Positions 9,804 to 19,119 are shown, counted from the first letter of the stretch. The stretch: DNA of 64,000 nucleotides from Agaribacterium haliotis (GCF_002312815.1 NZ_NKQJ01000002.1:239014-303013), one strand, 5' to 3'. The notes: a model not told the origin generated them from the letters alone. Translations and numbers: made by a program.

Positions 9804-11036
9804 ATGTTTATTAAGTTAGCTCAAAAAAGCCTGAAAAATCGCGCCGGCTCAGTTGTACTAACCGTACTGGCAATGAGCGTCAGCATTTTTGTACTTTTGG
9901 CGGTCGAACATATTCGCCAACAAAGCAAGGCAAGTTTTGCCAGCACGGTATCCGGCGTCGATTTAATTGTCGGCGCAAGAACCGGCAGCCTGAACTTGCT
10001 GCTTTATTCTGTTTTTCATATCGGCTCACCAAGCAACAATATCAGCTGGGCCAGCTACGAAAAAATAGCCCAAATTAAACAAGTCGATTGGGCCGTACCG
10101 ATTTCTCTCGGCGATTCCCACAAAGGTTATCGGGTTATCGGCACCAGCACTGATTTTTTCACACACTTTAGTTATGGCAATAAACACAAATTAAAATTTT
10201 CCGAAGGCGCAGCCTTTGAAAAACTCTACGATGTTGTTATCGGCGCTGAACTTGCCGCCAAACTGAATTACAAGTTGGGCGACAAAATTGTGCTCGCTCA
10301 CGGCGTTGCCAAAACCAGCTTTAGCATGCACGACGACAAACCTTTTACTGTGGTCGGCATACTCGAAGCAACGGGCACACCGATTGATCAGAGTCTCTAT
10401 GTCAGCCTCGCCGGAATCGAAGCCATTCACACAGGCTGGCAACACGGAGTAAAACAGCCCGGCTCAGCTGTAAACGGCACACCAACACAGCAGTTAAAAC
10501 CCGAGAGCATTACCGCATTTATGCTTGGCTTAAACTCGCGCTTAGCGGTATTTAAAACTCAGCGCGAAATCAATAATTATCGCGGCGAAGCATTGAGCGC
10601 AATTTTACCCGGTGCCACGCTCGCCGAGCTCTGGCAGATGATGAGCCTGATGGAAAACAGCCTGCGCTTTGTTGCCAGCCTGGTTTTTGTCGCTGCGATT
10701 CTCGGTTTAAGTGCCATGCTTATGGCCTCTATTCGCGATAGAAAGCACGAAATTCACCTGCTGCGAATTATTGGCGCACCGCCGGGTTTTATATTTTTAT
10801 TAATCGAACTCGAGGCTCTGATAATTTGCTTGCTAAGCATGCTGTTGGCAACTCTGACACTCACTGCAAGCTTGAGCCTCAGTCACAGTTTTATTTTAAG
10901 CCACTTTGGCCTGAGCATTAGCAGTAATATCTTTTCGCCAAACAGCCTTTACCTGCTGCTCAGCATCGCGGTAGCGGCTCTTTTATTAGCGGCCATACCT
11001 GCGCTAAACGCCTACAACAGTGCCAAAAAACCTTGA
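9804..11036 (+). CDS. FtsX-like ABC permease
   Basis: About 410 residues with one N-terminal membrane segment (SVVLTVLAMSVSIFVLLAVE), a large periplasmic MacB-type core domain from residue 45 to about 280, and three C-terminal segments. The family stretch is LVFVAAILGLSAMLMASIRDRKHEIHLLRIIGAPP. This is the MacB/LolC topology. The ATG at 9804 follows the ATPase stop by one base; an in-frame TTG at 9789 is possible but less likely. It forms the transporter with the upstream ATPase. The topology suggests mechanotransmission or extraction from the membrane rather than a simple channel. Confidence 0.86.
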   Translation: MFIKLAQKSLKNRAGSVVLTVLAMSVSIFVLLAVEHIRQQSKASFASTVSGVDLIVGARTGSLNLLLYSVFHIGSPSNNISWASYEKIAQIKQVDWAVPISLGDSHKGYRVIGTSTDFFTHFSYGNKHKLKFSEGAAFEKLYDVVIGAELAAKLNYKLGDKIVLAHGVAKTSFSMHDDKPFTVVGILEATGTPIDQSLYVSLAGIEAIHTGWQHGVKQPGSAVNGTPTQQLKPESITAFMLGLNSRLAVFKTQREINNYRGEALSAILPGATLAELWQMMSLMENSLRFVASLVFVAAILGLSAMLMASIRDRKHEIHLLRIIGAPPGFIFLLIELEALIICLLSMLLATLTLTASLSLSHSFILSHFGLSISSNIFSPNSLYLLLSIAVAALLLAAIPALNAYNSAKKP

Positions 11037-11103
11037 AAATGCGCCAGTCCTATGTACCCTTGCCCGACCGATTCTTGTCAACCAATTCACGAGGAGCATA
11101 ACC

Positions 11104-11475
11104 GTGGTCAATAAAGACGAAATCTCAGCCCTGTTCGACGCCTGGAACAGCGCCCTGCAAACACGAGACCCGAAAAAAGTTGCTGCCCTTTATGAAAGCA
11201 ATGCCATTTTACTGCCGACAGTTTCCAACAAGGTTCGCCATAACCATGAAGAAATTGAGGATTATTTTGTTGCGTTCTTAGCCAAAGAACCGGTCGGAAA
11301 GATCGACGAAGCCAACATTCGCAGCTTTGGTGATGTCGCTATCAACTCCGGGGTTTATACCTTTACCTTTGGCGACGGCGCTAAAGTTCAAGCGCGCTTC
11401 ACTTATGTTTACCGCTGGAACGGCCAGCAGTGGAAGATTGTTGAGCACCACTCTTCGCAAATGCCAGAGGGCTAA
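11104..11475 (+). CDS. NTF2-like protein (SgcJ/CaMKII-association type)
   Basis: A 123-residue NTF2-fold protein. DAWNSALQTRDPKKVAALYESNAILLPT and a C-terminal VYRWNGQQWKIVEHHSSQMP are typical of the CaMKII-association/SgcJ group. GTG at 11104 is chosen because a GAGGAG element lies about six bases upstream; an earlier in-frame start at 11020 would overlap the permease gene and lacks a ribosome-binding site. The function of bacterial members is mostly unknown. They are small cavity-forming proteins that may bind small ligands. It may be read with the ABC genes. A terminator follows. Confidence 0.8.
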   Translation: MVNKDEISALFDAWNSALQTRDPKKVAALYESNAILLPTVSNKVRHNHEEIEDYFVAFLAKEPVGKIDEANIRSFGDVAINSGVYTFTFGDGAKVQARFTYVYRWNGQQWKIVEHHSSQMPEG

Positions 11476-11492
11476 GCGCCAAAAGCGCAGCA

Positions 11493-11525
11493 AAGATTAA
11501 AGGTGCGATACGCACCTTTAATCTT
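11493..11525. terminator. Bidirectional terminator between the NTF2-like gene and parE
   Basis: A 15-bp perfect inverted repeat (11493-11507 with 11511-11525) around a three-base loop separates convergent genes. T-rich arms let it serve both strands. Confidence 0.8.
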
Positions 11526-11534
11526 ATTAACAAC

Positions 11535-13421
11535 TTAACCAACTTCAGCCAAGTCGCCTTTGCTCTCGAGCCAGGCTTTTCTATCCGAGCTGCGTTTTTT
11601 AGCCAGCAGCATATCCATCACCGAATGAGTATCGTCGCCCGGCTCCATTGTAAGCTGCACTAAACGGCGCGTATCCGGCGCCATCGTGGTTTCGCGCAGC
11701 TGCAGCGGGTTCATTTCACCCAGGCCTTTAAAGCGCTGCACATTGACCTTGCCTTTTTTCTTCTCCGCTTCAATGCGATCAAGCACACCGTTTTTCTCAG
11801 CCTCATCCAGCGCGTAGTAAACGTCGTTACCGATGTCGATGCGGAAAAGCGGTGGCATTGCCACAAATACGTGGCCGGCCTTAACCAAAGCCGGGAAGTG
11901 GCGAACAAACAAGGCACAAATCAGCGTTGCGATATGCAAACCGTCGGAATCGGCATCCGCCAAAATACACACTTTGTGGTAACGCAGCTTTTCGAGGTTG
12001 TCGACGCCCGGGTCGATGCCCAGCGCAACGCTGATATCGTGCACCTCTTTCGAGGCGAGCACCTCGGCACTGTCGACTTCCCAGGTATTTAGGATCTTGC
12101 CGCGCAGCGGCATAATCGCTTGGTATTCGCGGTCGCGGGCTTGCTTGGCCGAGCCGCCGGCCGAGTCACCCTCAACTAAAAACAGCTCGCCGCGCTCGGG
12201 CTCGGCGCTGGAGCAGTCGGCAAGTTTGCCAGGCAGGGCCGGGCCCTGGGTGACTTTTTTGCGCGCAACTTTTTTGCTCGAACGCACGCGTTTTTGCGCA
12301 TTGCTTATGCAAAATTCGGCGAGCTTGTCGCCTTCATCTGTGTGCTGGTTGAGCCACAGGCTAAACGCATCTTTGGCAACACCGCTGACAAAAGCCGCCG
12401 CCTCGCGCGAGCTCAGGCGCTCTTTGGTCTGACCGCTAAACTGAGGGTCGGCCATTTTTGAACTGAGCACATAACAGCAGTTGTTCCAGATATCGTCCGG
12501 CGCGAGCTTGACCCCGCGCGGAATCAAGTTGCGAATCTCGCAGTACTCGCGCATCGCATCCATCAGGCCGGTGCGCAAACCGTTGACGTGGGTGCCGCCC
12601 TGGGCCGTCGGAATCAGGTTCACGTAGCTTTCCTGGGTCAGCTCGCCGCCTTCGGGCAGCCATTGCACCGCCCAATCGGCCGCCTCTGTATTACCCTTAA
12701 AACTGCCGATAAACGGCTCAGCTGGCAGGTTTTCCCAGCCTTGCGTCGCCGAAACTAAATAGTCTCTAAGACCGTCTTCGTAGTACCACTTGTGTTTCTC
12801 TGCGCCGGCTTCATCGTGCAAGTTCACTTCCAGGCCCGGGCACAGTACCGCCTTGGCTCGCAGCAAGTGTTTTAGCCGGGCAATGCTAAATTTGGCGCTG
12901 TCAAAATATGAAGGGTCGGGCAGAAAACGCACCGTGGTGCCGGTATTGCGTTTGCCGCAGCTATCTATCACTTCGAGATCGCTGGCTTTGTCGCCGTTTT
13001 GAAAACCGATGCGATGAACCTGGCCGTCGCGGCGAATGGTCACTTCAAGTACCTTCGACAAGGCGTTGACCACACTGATGCCGACACCGTGTAAACCGCC
13101 ACTGAACTGATAGTTTTTATTGCTGAACTTACCACCTGCATGCAGTGTAGAAAGTATCACCTCAACCCCGGGCACGCCTTTTTCCGGGTGTATGTCGACC
13201 GGCATGCCGCGACCGTTATCGGCGACACTGATGGAGCCGTCTTTGTAAACCACAACATCAATCTTGTTGGCGTGACCGGCCAACGCTTCGTCGACACTGT
13301 TATCGATAACTTCCTGGGCCAAGTGGTTGGGCCGCGTGGTCTCGGTATACATGCCCGGACGTTTCTTGACCGGGTCCAAGCCCGATAGGACTTCAATGTC
13401 TTCAGCTGAGTAGTTCGCCAT
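11535..13421 (-). CDS. parE: DNA topoisomerase IV subunit B
   Basis: A 628-residue type IIA topoisomerase ATPase subunit that works with ParC to decatenate daughter chromosomes. The GHKL ATPase site shows DNSVDEALAG, DNGRGMPVD and GGLHGVGISVVNALS. The TOPRIM part shows EGDSAGGSA and ADADSDGLHI, and the C-terminal QRFKGLGEMNP motif is present. Length and motifs fit ParE rather than GyrB, which is longer. In E. coli parE follows yqiA directly; here yqiA lies 15 kb away on the same strand with a nitrogen-metabolism block between them. No parC is in the window. Confidence 0.97.
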   Translation of the reverse strand: MANYSAEDIEVLSGLDPVKKRPGMYTETTRPNHLAQEVIDNSVDEALAGHANKIDVVVYKDGSISVADNGRGMPVDIHPEKGVPGVEVILSTLHAGGKFSNKNYQFSGGLHGVGISVVNALSKVLEVTIRRDGQVHRIGFQNGDKASDLEVIDSCGKRNTGTTVRFLPDPSYFDSAKFSIARLKHLLRAKAVLCPGLEVNLHDEAGAEKHKWYYEDGLRDYLVSATQGWENLPAEPFIGSFKGNTEAADWAVQWLPEGGELTQESYVNLIPTAQGGTHVNGLRTGLMDAMREYCEIRNLIPRGVKLAPDDIWNNCCYVLSSKMADPQFSGQTKERLSSREAAAFVSGVAKDAFSLWLNQHTDEGDKLAEFCISNAQKRVRSSKKVARKKVTQGPALPGKLADCSSAEPERGELFLVEGDSAGGSAKQARDREYQAIMPLRGKILNTWEVDSAEVLASKEVHDISVALGIDPGVDNLEKLRYHKVCILADADSDGLHIATLICALFVRHFPALVKAGHVFVAMPPLFRIDIGNDVYYALDEAEKNGVLDRIEAEKKKGKVNVQRFKGLGEMNPLQLRETTMAPDTRRLVQLTMEPGDDTHSVMDMLLAKKRSSDRKAWLESKGDLAEVG

Positions 13422-13760
13422 AGTGCTCTGCGCCAGTGGTGTCGCTCGTTCTCGTTGTAGTTAAGCGACGAGTTAAGCAATGTAGTTAAGCAAAAGCGCA
13501 TAGCATAGCGGGGGCAGCATCGAAGTAAAGAGACGGCCATCAGCAATCGCCACAAGAAACCCCCACACAGCGAATTGCACCAAAAACAAACACAGCAGGC
13601 AAAGCGCACCAACTAAGAACACTGCAAAGCTAAAAAGTTAAGGCTCATGTATCAGAGCCAGTTGAGCAGCCTAAGCCAGAACTAGAAAAGCGCCCCAATA
13701 TTACGCAAAATAGCGCCAAGACACGCCACCCTGTGTATTTTTTGCCCAACCCTAAAAAGT

Positions 13761-13775
13761 TGGTACAATTCCTGC
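13761..13775 (+). promoter_or_regulatory. Sigma-54-like promoter of the nitrate reductase genes
   Basis: TGGTACAATTCCTGC matches the -24/-12 consensus (TGGCAC-N5-TTGC), with GG and GC separated by exactly ten bases. It lies 116 bases before the first nas gene. Sigma-54 with NtrC is the usual control of nas genes. An NtrC site was not identified. Confidence 0.65.
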
Positions 13776-13783
13776 CCTTTCGA

Positions 13784-13856
13784 GCAAAGGCTTTGCGCCC
13801 ATCTAGGGCAATGCAAAGTAAGACACGTTAAAGCCGCGCCGATGGCGGCGGACTGA
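13784..13856 (+). promoter_or_regulatory. Structured leader of the nas operon, possible NasT-type antitermination leader
   Basis: CTTTGC-GCCC (13791-13800) pairs with GGGC (13806-13809) and GCAAAG (13813-13818) in one bulged hairpin. The upstream GCAAAG (13784-13789) could compete for the same CTTTGC. A second GC-rich hairpin (GCCGC/GCGGC, about 13833-13849) follows, then GTTTTATC. Two tandem hairpins with the second terminator-like is how ANTAR-regulated nas leaders are built. No nasT or nasR gene is in the window, so this is a suggestion. Confidence 0.4.
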
Positions 13857-13890
13857 GCTAGTTTTATCGCCCAAGAGGCCCAAGATATTT

Positions 13891-15156
13891 ATGAGCGCAC
13901 ACAGCACTTCTCTACCTTCTCTTGTGATAGTCGGAAACGGCATGGTGGCCGGGCGCCTGCTCGACGAACTGCTCGAGCGGCAAAACCGCGACGGTGCAAA
14001 ACACTACGAGATTACCGTTATCGGCGCCGAGCCTCACGGCTCGTACAACCGCATTATGCTCAGTTCAGTGCTCGCCAAAGACACCAGCGTCAAAGCCATC
14101 GTACAAAAAGACCACGATTGGTATCAGAGCAAAGGCATACGTTTTATTTCCGGCAGCCCGGTAACGGCCATCGAGCGCGAAGCCAAGTGGGTTGAAACGG
14201 CCTGCGGCCAGCGCGTTAGTTACGACGAGCTGGTACTCGCCACCGGCTCGCGCGCTGCGCGTATTCCAGCGGAAAACCTGGACCTCAACAACATCTTCTT
14301 ATTTCGCACCATCGCCGACACCGAGGGCATGATGCAAGTTGCCGCTGGTGCCAGCAGTGCCGTCGTTGTCGGCGGCGGGTTACTCGGCCTTGAAGCGGCC
14401 TACGGCCTGGCCAAATTCGGTATCAAGGTCACGCTTGTGCACCGCAGCGGCTGGCTGCTAAATCGCCAGCTCGACAAACAAGCCGGCGCCATGCTCAAAA
14501 CCGTCATGCAGGACATGGGCATAGAGTTTTGTCTCGGCGATGAAATAGCCAGCTTCCGCGAACAAAACGGCAGCGTTTGTGGCGCGCGCCTGAAAAGTGG
14601 CCGCGAGCTGCGCGCCGAACTCGCCGTGGTCGCCACCGGCATTACCCCGAATGCCGAGCTCGGCCTCGAGCACGGGCTCAACGGTCAGCGCGCGATCGAC
14701 GTCGACGACTTTATGCAGAGCAGCGCCGCCAATATCAGCGCTCTGGGCGAGTGTATCGAGCACCGGGGCGCAACCTTTGGCCTTGTCGATCCACTCTGGC
14801 GTCAAGCTGAAACGCTGGCCGCACGCCTGGTTAATCGCGAGCTTGTGCCATTTGAAAACCAGGCCATCGCCACCAAGCTCAAAGTCAGCGGCGTACAGGT
14901 TTTCTCCGCCGGCCAGGTGCAAGAGCAAGCCGGGCAGCGCGCTGTTGTGATCGAAGACAAACAAGCGCGCATCTATCGCAAACTCATCATTGATCAGGGC
15001 CGTATCGTTGGTGTTGTGCTCTTTGGTGATGTACGCTCCGGCGCCCACTACTTCGATTTAATGCAGGCCGGCAAAAATGTAAGTGCGGACTTACCGCAGC
15101 TTATCTTTGGCCAGGAATTTGCCGAAAGCCCCGGCGATAAAGAATTAGCAGCCTAA
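13891..15156 (+). CDS. nasB: FAD-dependent electron-transfer subunit of assimilatory nitrate reductase
   Basis: A 421-residue pyridine nucleotide-disulfide oxidoreductase. The FAD-binding motif is VIVGNGMVAGRLLDEL (residues 11-26). The NAD(P)H-binding site is AVVVGGGLLGLEAAYGL, and ATGITPNAELG follows. Similar proteins correspond to the N-terminal part of NirB and to the small subunit of Klebsiella-type nitrate reductase, passing electrons from NAD(P)H to the Mo subunit. No iron-sulfur domain is visible, so it needs a partner for that; the NasA downstream carries one at its C-terminus. It is the first gene after the sigma-54-like promoter. AAGAGG precedes the ATG. Confidence 0.85.
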   Translation: MSAHSTSLPSLVIVGNGMVAGRLLDELLERQNRDGAKHYEITVIGAEPHGSYNRIMLSSVLAKDTSVKAIVQKDHDWYQSKGIRFISGSPVTAIEREAKWVETACGQRVSYDELVLATGSRAARIPAENLDLNNIFLFRTIADTEGMMQVAAGASSAVVVGGGLLGLEAAYGLAKFGIKVTLVHRSGWLLNRQLDKQAGAMLKTVMQDMGIEFCLGDEIASFREQNGSVCGARLKSGRELRAELAVVATGITPNAELGLEHGLNGQRAIDVDDFMQSSAANISALGECIEHRGATFGLVDPLWRQAETLAARLVNRELVPFENQAIATKLKVSGVQVFSAGQVQEQAGQRAVVIEDKQARIYRKLIIDQGRIVGVVLFGDVRSGAHYFDLMQAGKNVSADLPQLIFGQEFAESPGDKELAA

Positions 15157-15173
15157 GGCGGACCGATTACACC

Positions 15174-17849
15174 ATGAGCTCACTGATTGCAAAAAGCGGA
15201 ACCCACCACACAACCTGCCCCTATTGTGGTGTTGGCTGCGGCGTTAGCGCCGAAGTCAAAGACAATGTCCTGGTCGGCGTCAAAGGTCGCACAGACCACC
15301 CCGCCAATGAAGGCCGCCTGTGTGTAAAAGGTTCGGCCCTGCACGAGACCCTCGACAGCGACAACCGCTTGCTCAAGCCGCAGATTGAAGGCCGCGAGAC
15401 CGGCTGGGATGAAGCGCTCGATCACATTGCCGAGCGCTGGAAAGCCATTGTCGACAAACACGGCCCGGATTCCGTCGCTTTTTATTTAAGTGGGCAGTTA
15501 CTTACCGAAGACTATTACGTCGCCAACAAGCTGCTTAAAGGTTTTGTCGGCACCTCAAATATCGATACCAATAGCCGCCTGTGCATGGCCAGCGCCGTGG
15601 TTGCACACAAACGCGCTTTTGGCTCCGACGCGGTGCCGGCCAGCTACGAAGATCTGGAGCAGACCGATGTGCTGCTAATGGTTGGCTCCAACGCCGCCTA
15701 CGCCCACCCGATTGTTTATCAGCGCATTGTCAAAGCCAAAAAAGAGCGCAACTTCAAAGTGATCGTGCTCGACCCGCGCCGCACAGCCAGCTGTGATATC
15801 GCCGATATTCACCTGCCGCTGGCCCCCGGTTCCGATGCGTTTTTCTTTAACGGCCTGCTAAGTTATTTAGCGGCTAACAACAAACTCGATACCGACTACA
15901 TCGCCAAACACTGCGACGGTTTTGAAGCGGCACTCGAGGCCGCGCAAACTCAGGTGCCCGATTTAAAAAGCGCTGCCGAGGTTTGCGAGCTGGAGCAAGA
16001 GCAGCTTGCCAAGGTCTACGAGTTGTTTGCCGATAACGAGCGCGTAATCACGCTGTTTTCCCAGGGCATCAACCAGAGCAGTTCCGGTGTCGACAAGGGC
16101 AATGCCATCATCAACTGCCACCTGGCCACCGGCAAAATCGGCAAGCCCGGCGCAGCGCCGTTTTCGATCACCGGCCAACCCAATGCCATGGGCGGGCGCG
16201 AAGTCGGCGGCCTCGCCAATCAATTTGCCGCACACATGGGCTTTACCCCAGACGCCATTGAGCGAGTTGAGAAATTCTGGAATGCGGCCAATATATCCAA
16301 AAAAGAGGGCCTGAAAGCTGTCGACATGTTCCAAGCCGTTAACGACGGCAAGATCAAGGCGATCTGGATCATGGCGACCAACCCGGTGGTGTCCATGCCA
16401 GAGGCCAACAAAGTTAAAGAGGCCCTGGAAAAGTGTGAGCTGGTGGTTGTCAGCGACTGCATGGCCAATACCGACACTGCCGCCACCGCCAATGTGCTGC
16501 TGCCGGCAACCAGTTGGAGCGAAAAGCACGGTACCGTTACCAACAGTGAGCGCTGCATCAGCTTGCAAAAAGGTTTTATGCAGCCAGCCGGCATGGCCCG
16601 CCACGACTGGGACATTATGTGTGACTTCGCCAGGCGCTTAGGTTTTGGCGATGCTTTTAACTATCAACACCAGGTTGAAATTTTCCGCGAGCACGCCGAG
16701 CTCAGCGGCCTCGACAACAACGATACCCGCGCCTTTAATATCAGCGCCCTGGCCGATATCAGCCTCGACGACTACGAAAACTTTGCGCCGCGCCGCTGGC
16801 CCTTAACCGCCAACAAACCCGAAGGCACTTTGCGCCTGTTTGAAGACGGCCAGTTTTTTACCCCCAATAAGCGCGCGCAGTTTATTCCGATTAACGCCCG
16901 CCTGCCCAAACTCAAAGCTCAAACGGGCCAGCTGGTGATGAACACCGGCCGCATTCGCGATCAGTGGCACACCATGACCCGCACCGGCAAGGCATCGCGT
17001 CTGCTCGCCCACACCGAAGAGCCCTATGTACAGGTGCACCCTAAAGACGCCGAGCTTTTTAACATTAAAGAGGGCGGCCTGGTTGAACTTGAGAATCAAA
17101 ACAGCCGCTATCTGGGGCGCGCATTAATCAGCGACGATCAGCGCCGCGGCGAAGCGTTTGTACCGATGCACTGGAACAAGGTCTACGCCTCCCACGGCCG
17201 CGCCGATGCGCTGGTCAACGCCATTACCGACCCGATCTGCGGCCAGCCCGAGTTTAAACACAGCCCGGTCAAGACCAAGGCTTACCCAGCGGCGTGGCAG
17301 GGTTATTTATTGTCTAGTTTTGAAGTCACACCAAAAAGTGATTACTGGGCCAAGATGACCCTCGACGCAGGTTTTAACTACGCAATTGCCGACAGTCGGG
17401 GCGTTGCCAACTGGGCCGAGTGGTTAAACGAGCTCTACCCGCAAATTGAAGACTGGATCAGCCTCGAAGACAGCGATGGCCATTTTGTTCGCCACGCCGG
17501 CTTTCGGGGTGGCGTGCTCAGCGTTGCCCTGCTGATCGACAAAAACAAACAAGCGCTGCCGAATATGCAGTGGCTGAGCTCGATGCTCGGCAAAGAAATC
17601 AGCCTGCAGGACCGCTTTACCGTGCTTGCCGGCAGCCCCGCCGACGACAGCCAGAGTCCCGGAGCCATTATCTGCTCGTGTTACCAGGTTGGTGAAAACC
17701 AAATTCGCGCGGCAATCGCTGAAGGTGCCGACAGTGTAGAAAAACTCGGTGCGCTGCTCAAATGTGGCACCAACTGCGGCTCCTGTGTGCCCGAGCTCGG
17801 CGCCATCGTCGACGACGAGCTGGCAGCACTTGCTGTCGAAGCGAGCTAA
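15174..17849 (+). CDS. nasA: Assimilatory nitrate reductase, molybdenum catalytic subunit
   Basis: An 891-residue Mo-bisMGD oxidoreductase that reduces nitrate to nitrite in the cytoplasm. The N-terminal 4Fe-4S site is CPYCGVGCGV with GRLCVKG. Molybdopterin-domain motifs include NAMGGREVGGLANQ, the family SSGVDKGNAIINCHL, and MHWNKVYASHGRADAL in the dinucleotide-binding domain. The last 65 residues form a BFD-like 2Fe-2S domain (CSCYQV and CGTNCGSC), as in NasA enzymes that accept electrons from a flavoprotein such as the gene upstream. No Tat signal is present. No nitrite reductase or nitrate transporter is in the window, which is odd for a complete pathway. Confidence 0.95.
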   Translation: MSSLIAKSGTHHTTCPYCGVGCGVSAEVKDNVLVGVKGRTDHPANEGRLCVKGSALHETLDSDNRLLKPQIEGRETGWDEALDHIAERWKAIVDKHGPDSVAFYLSGQLLTEDYYVANKLLKGFVGTSNIDTNSRLCMASAVVAHKRAFGSDAVPASYEDLEQTDVLLMVGSNAAYAHPIVYQRIVKAKKERNFKVIVLDPRRTASCDIADIHLPLAPGSDAFFFNGLLSYLAANNKLDTDYIAKHCDGFEAALEAAQTQVPDLKSAAEVCELEQEQLAKVYELFADNERVITLFSQGINQSSSGVDKGNAIINCHLATGKIGKPGAAPFSITGQPNAMGGREVGGLANQFAAHMGFTPDAIERVEKFWNAANISKKEGLKAVDMFQAVNDGKIKAIWIMATNPVVSMPEANKVKEALEKCELVVVSDCMANTDTAATANVLLPATSWSEKHGTVTNSERCISLQKGFMQPAGMARHDWDIMCDFARRLGFGDAFNYQHQVEIFREHAELSGLDNNDTRAFNISALADISLDDYENFAPRRWPLTANKPEGTLRLFEDGQFFTPNKRAQFIPINARLPKLKAQTGQLVMNTGRIRDQWHTMTRTGKASRLLAHTEEPYVQVHPKDAELFNIKEGGLVELENQNSRYLGRALISDDQRRGEAFVPMHWNKVYASHGRADALVNAITDPICGQPEFKHSPVKTKAYPAAWQGYLLSSFEVTPKSDYWAKMTLDAGFNYAIADSRGVANWAEWLNELYPQIEDWISLEDSDGHFVRHAGFRGGVLSVALLIDKNKQALPNMQWLSSMLGKEISLQDRFTVLAGSPADDSQSPGAIICSCYQVGENQIRAAIAEGADSVEKLGALLKCGTNCGSCVPELGAIVDDELAALAVEAS

Positions 17850-17874
17850 ACCCAGCTTTAGCACTACCAAAAAA

Positions 17875-17914
17875 GGCGTTTAACTTTGCCCGCAAACAGC
17901 ACAAGTTAAACGCC
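17875..17914. terminator. Terminator after nasA
   Basis: A perfect 12-bp inverted repeat (GGCGTTTAACTT at 17875-17886, AAGTTAAACGCC at 17903-17914) with a 16-base loop lies 25 bases after the stop. A T-rich run lies on both sides but is stronger for minus-strand transcription. Confidence 0.6.
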
Positions 17915-18071
17915 CCTTTCCTGCCCCCAAATCTTGCACAACACTGTCTATGCGCACTTAAGTTGGGATAAGCCCGCGCCCATCTGCCTGCCAGCCCAGC
18001 CTCGCCCACGTAACTTTCTCTTTTAAAAACATACGCTTAACAAGCCCTCCCCGGGGCTGGCATATGAATTG

Positions 18072-18115
18072 CGCTATTGGTATTACGAATTTCAATTTTT
18101 GTAATACCGATAGCG
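18072..18115 (+). promoter_or_regulatory. NikR-geometry operator enclosing a sigma-70 promoter, upstream of the urea/guanidine operon
   Basis: A 15-bp inverted repeat (18072-18086 with 18101-18115; one T:G step) has a 14-base centre. Inside it GTATTA (18080-18085) and TAATAC (18102-18107) are exactly 16 bases apart, the spacing of the E. coli NikR operator GTATGA-N16-TCATAC. TTGGTA (18077-18082) and TGTAAT (18100-18105), 17 bases apart, make a good -35/-10 pair within the palindrome, so occupancy should block transcription. The likely binder is the NikR-fold gene of this operon. Confidence 0.72.
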
Positions 18116-18131
18116 TACTCAGGGGGCACGT

Positions 18132-19109
18132 ATGACTAAGAACTTGCTACAGGCTATTGCAGCTACTTTTTTTGCTGTTTTACTAAGCGCGGCAAACTGC
18201 ACAGCCGCACCGTTAAAAATTGGCTATTCCGATTGGCCCGGCTGGGTAGCCTGGGAAATTGCCATTGAAAAAGACATGTTCAAAAAAGCCGGCGTCGACG
18301 TTCAGTTTGAATGGTTTGATTACGTCGCTTCGATGGACGCTTTTGCCGCCGGCCAGCTCGACGCGGTAACCATGACCAACGGCGACACTTTAGTTACCGG
18401 TGCCTCCGGTGCTCCGAGTGTTATGGTGTTGATCAACGATTACAGCAACGGCAACGACATGCTGGTTGCCCGGCCTGGCATTAAGAACGTTGAACAACTT
18501 AAAGGTAAAAAAATTGGTGTCGAGATTGGTTTTGTCGGCCACCTGCTTTTACTCAACGCCCTGGAAAAAGCCGGCTTAAAAGAGAGTGATGTGACGCTGG
18601 TCAATGTGCCGACCAACGAGACACCGCAAGTACTCGCCAGTGGCGACGTCGATGCAATTGTCGCCTGGCAGCCAAATTCCGGCCAGGCACTTGAACTTGT
18701 ACCTGGATCAACAGCCATCTACACCAGCGCCGACGAGCCGGGGCTTATTTACGATGCGCTCTCGGTTTCACCTGCAAGCCTGGCCGCGCGCAAGCAAGAC
18801 TGGCAAAAAGTTGTAAAGGTTTGGTATCAGGCTGTAGCTTATCTCAACGACCCCAAAACCCACGAAGAAGCCGTAGCAATTATGGCTGCACGTGTCGGCC
18901 TCGAAGCCGAAGCCTATAAGAAGTTTATCGCCGGCACCAAAATCCTGACGCTAGATGAAGCCAAAGCATTTTTTAGTAAAACCGAAGGTTTTACATCGCT
19001 CTACGGCTCATCAAAAATTTCAGATGAATTTAATGTCGCCAACGACGTGTATAAAACACCGCTCAATATCGATGACTACATCGACCTTAGTTTAATGAAG
19101 TCACTGTAA
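18132..19109 (+). CDS. ABC transporter substrate-binding protein for urea/guanidine-type substrate
   Basis: A 325-residue periplasmic protein of the NMT1/THI5-like (nitrate/taurine/SsuA) fold with a signal peptide ending TAAP. Family features are [28 protein letters not shown], then [11 protein letters not shown] and [22 protein letters not shown] element precedes the ATG. It heads the operon behind the NikR-type operator and is followed by a permease, an ATPase and the carboxylase pathway, so the ligand is probably the substrate of that pathway, urea or guanidine. A hairpin after its stop may raise its level relative to the membrane genes. Confidence 0.88.
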   Translation: MTKNLLQAIAATFFAVLLSAANCTAAPLKIGYSDWPGWVAWEIAIEKDMFKKAGVDVQFEWFDYVASMDAFAAGQLDAVTMTNGDTLVTGASGAPSVMVLINDYSNGNDMLVARPGIKNVEQLKGKKIGVEIGFVGHLLLLNALEKAGLKESDVTLVNVPTNETPQVLASGDVDAIVAWQPNSGQALELVPGSTAIYTSADEPGLIYDALSVSPASLAARKQDWQKVVKVWYQAVAYLNDPKTHEEAVAIMAARVGLEAEAYKKFIAGTKILTLDEAKAFFSKTEGFTSLYGSSKISDEFNVANDVYKTPLNIDDYIDLSLMKSL

Positions 19110-19119
19110 AGAACCAGCG

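Noticed and set aside
15963-16604. A 213-codon minus-strand reading frame inside nasA
   Set aside because: It is a shadow of the GC-rich codon pattern of nasA, which is strongly supported by motifs.
17850-18131. Possible guanidine riboswitch before the carboxylase operon
   Set aside because: I looked for the conserved guanidine-I core and for the paired ACGR loops of guanidine-II and saw neither. The region is explained by a terminator and the NikR-type operator.
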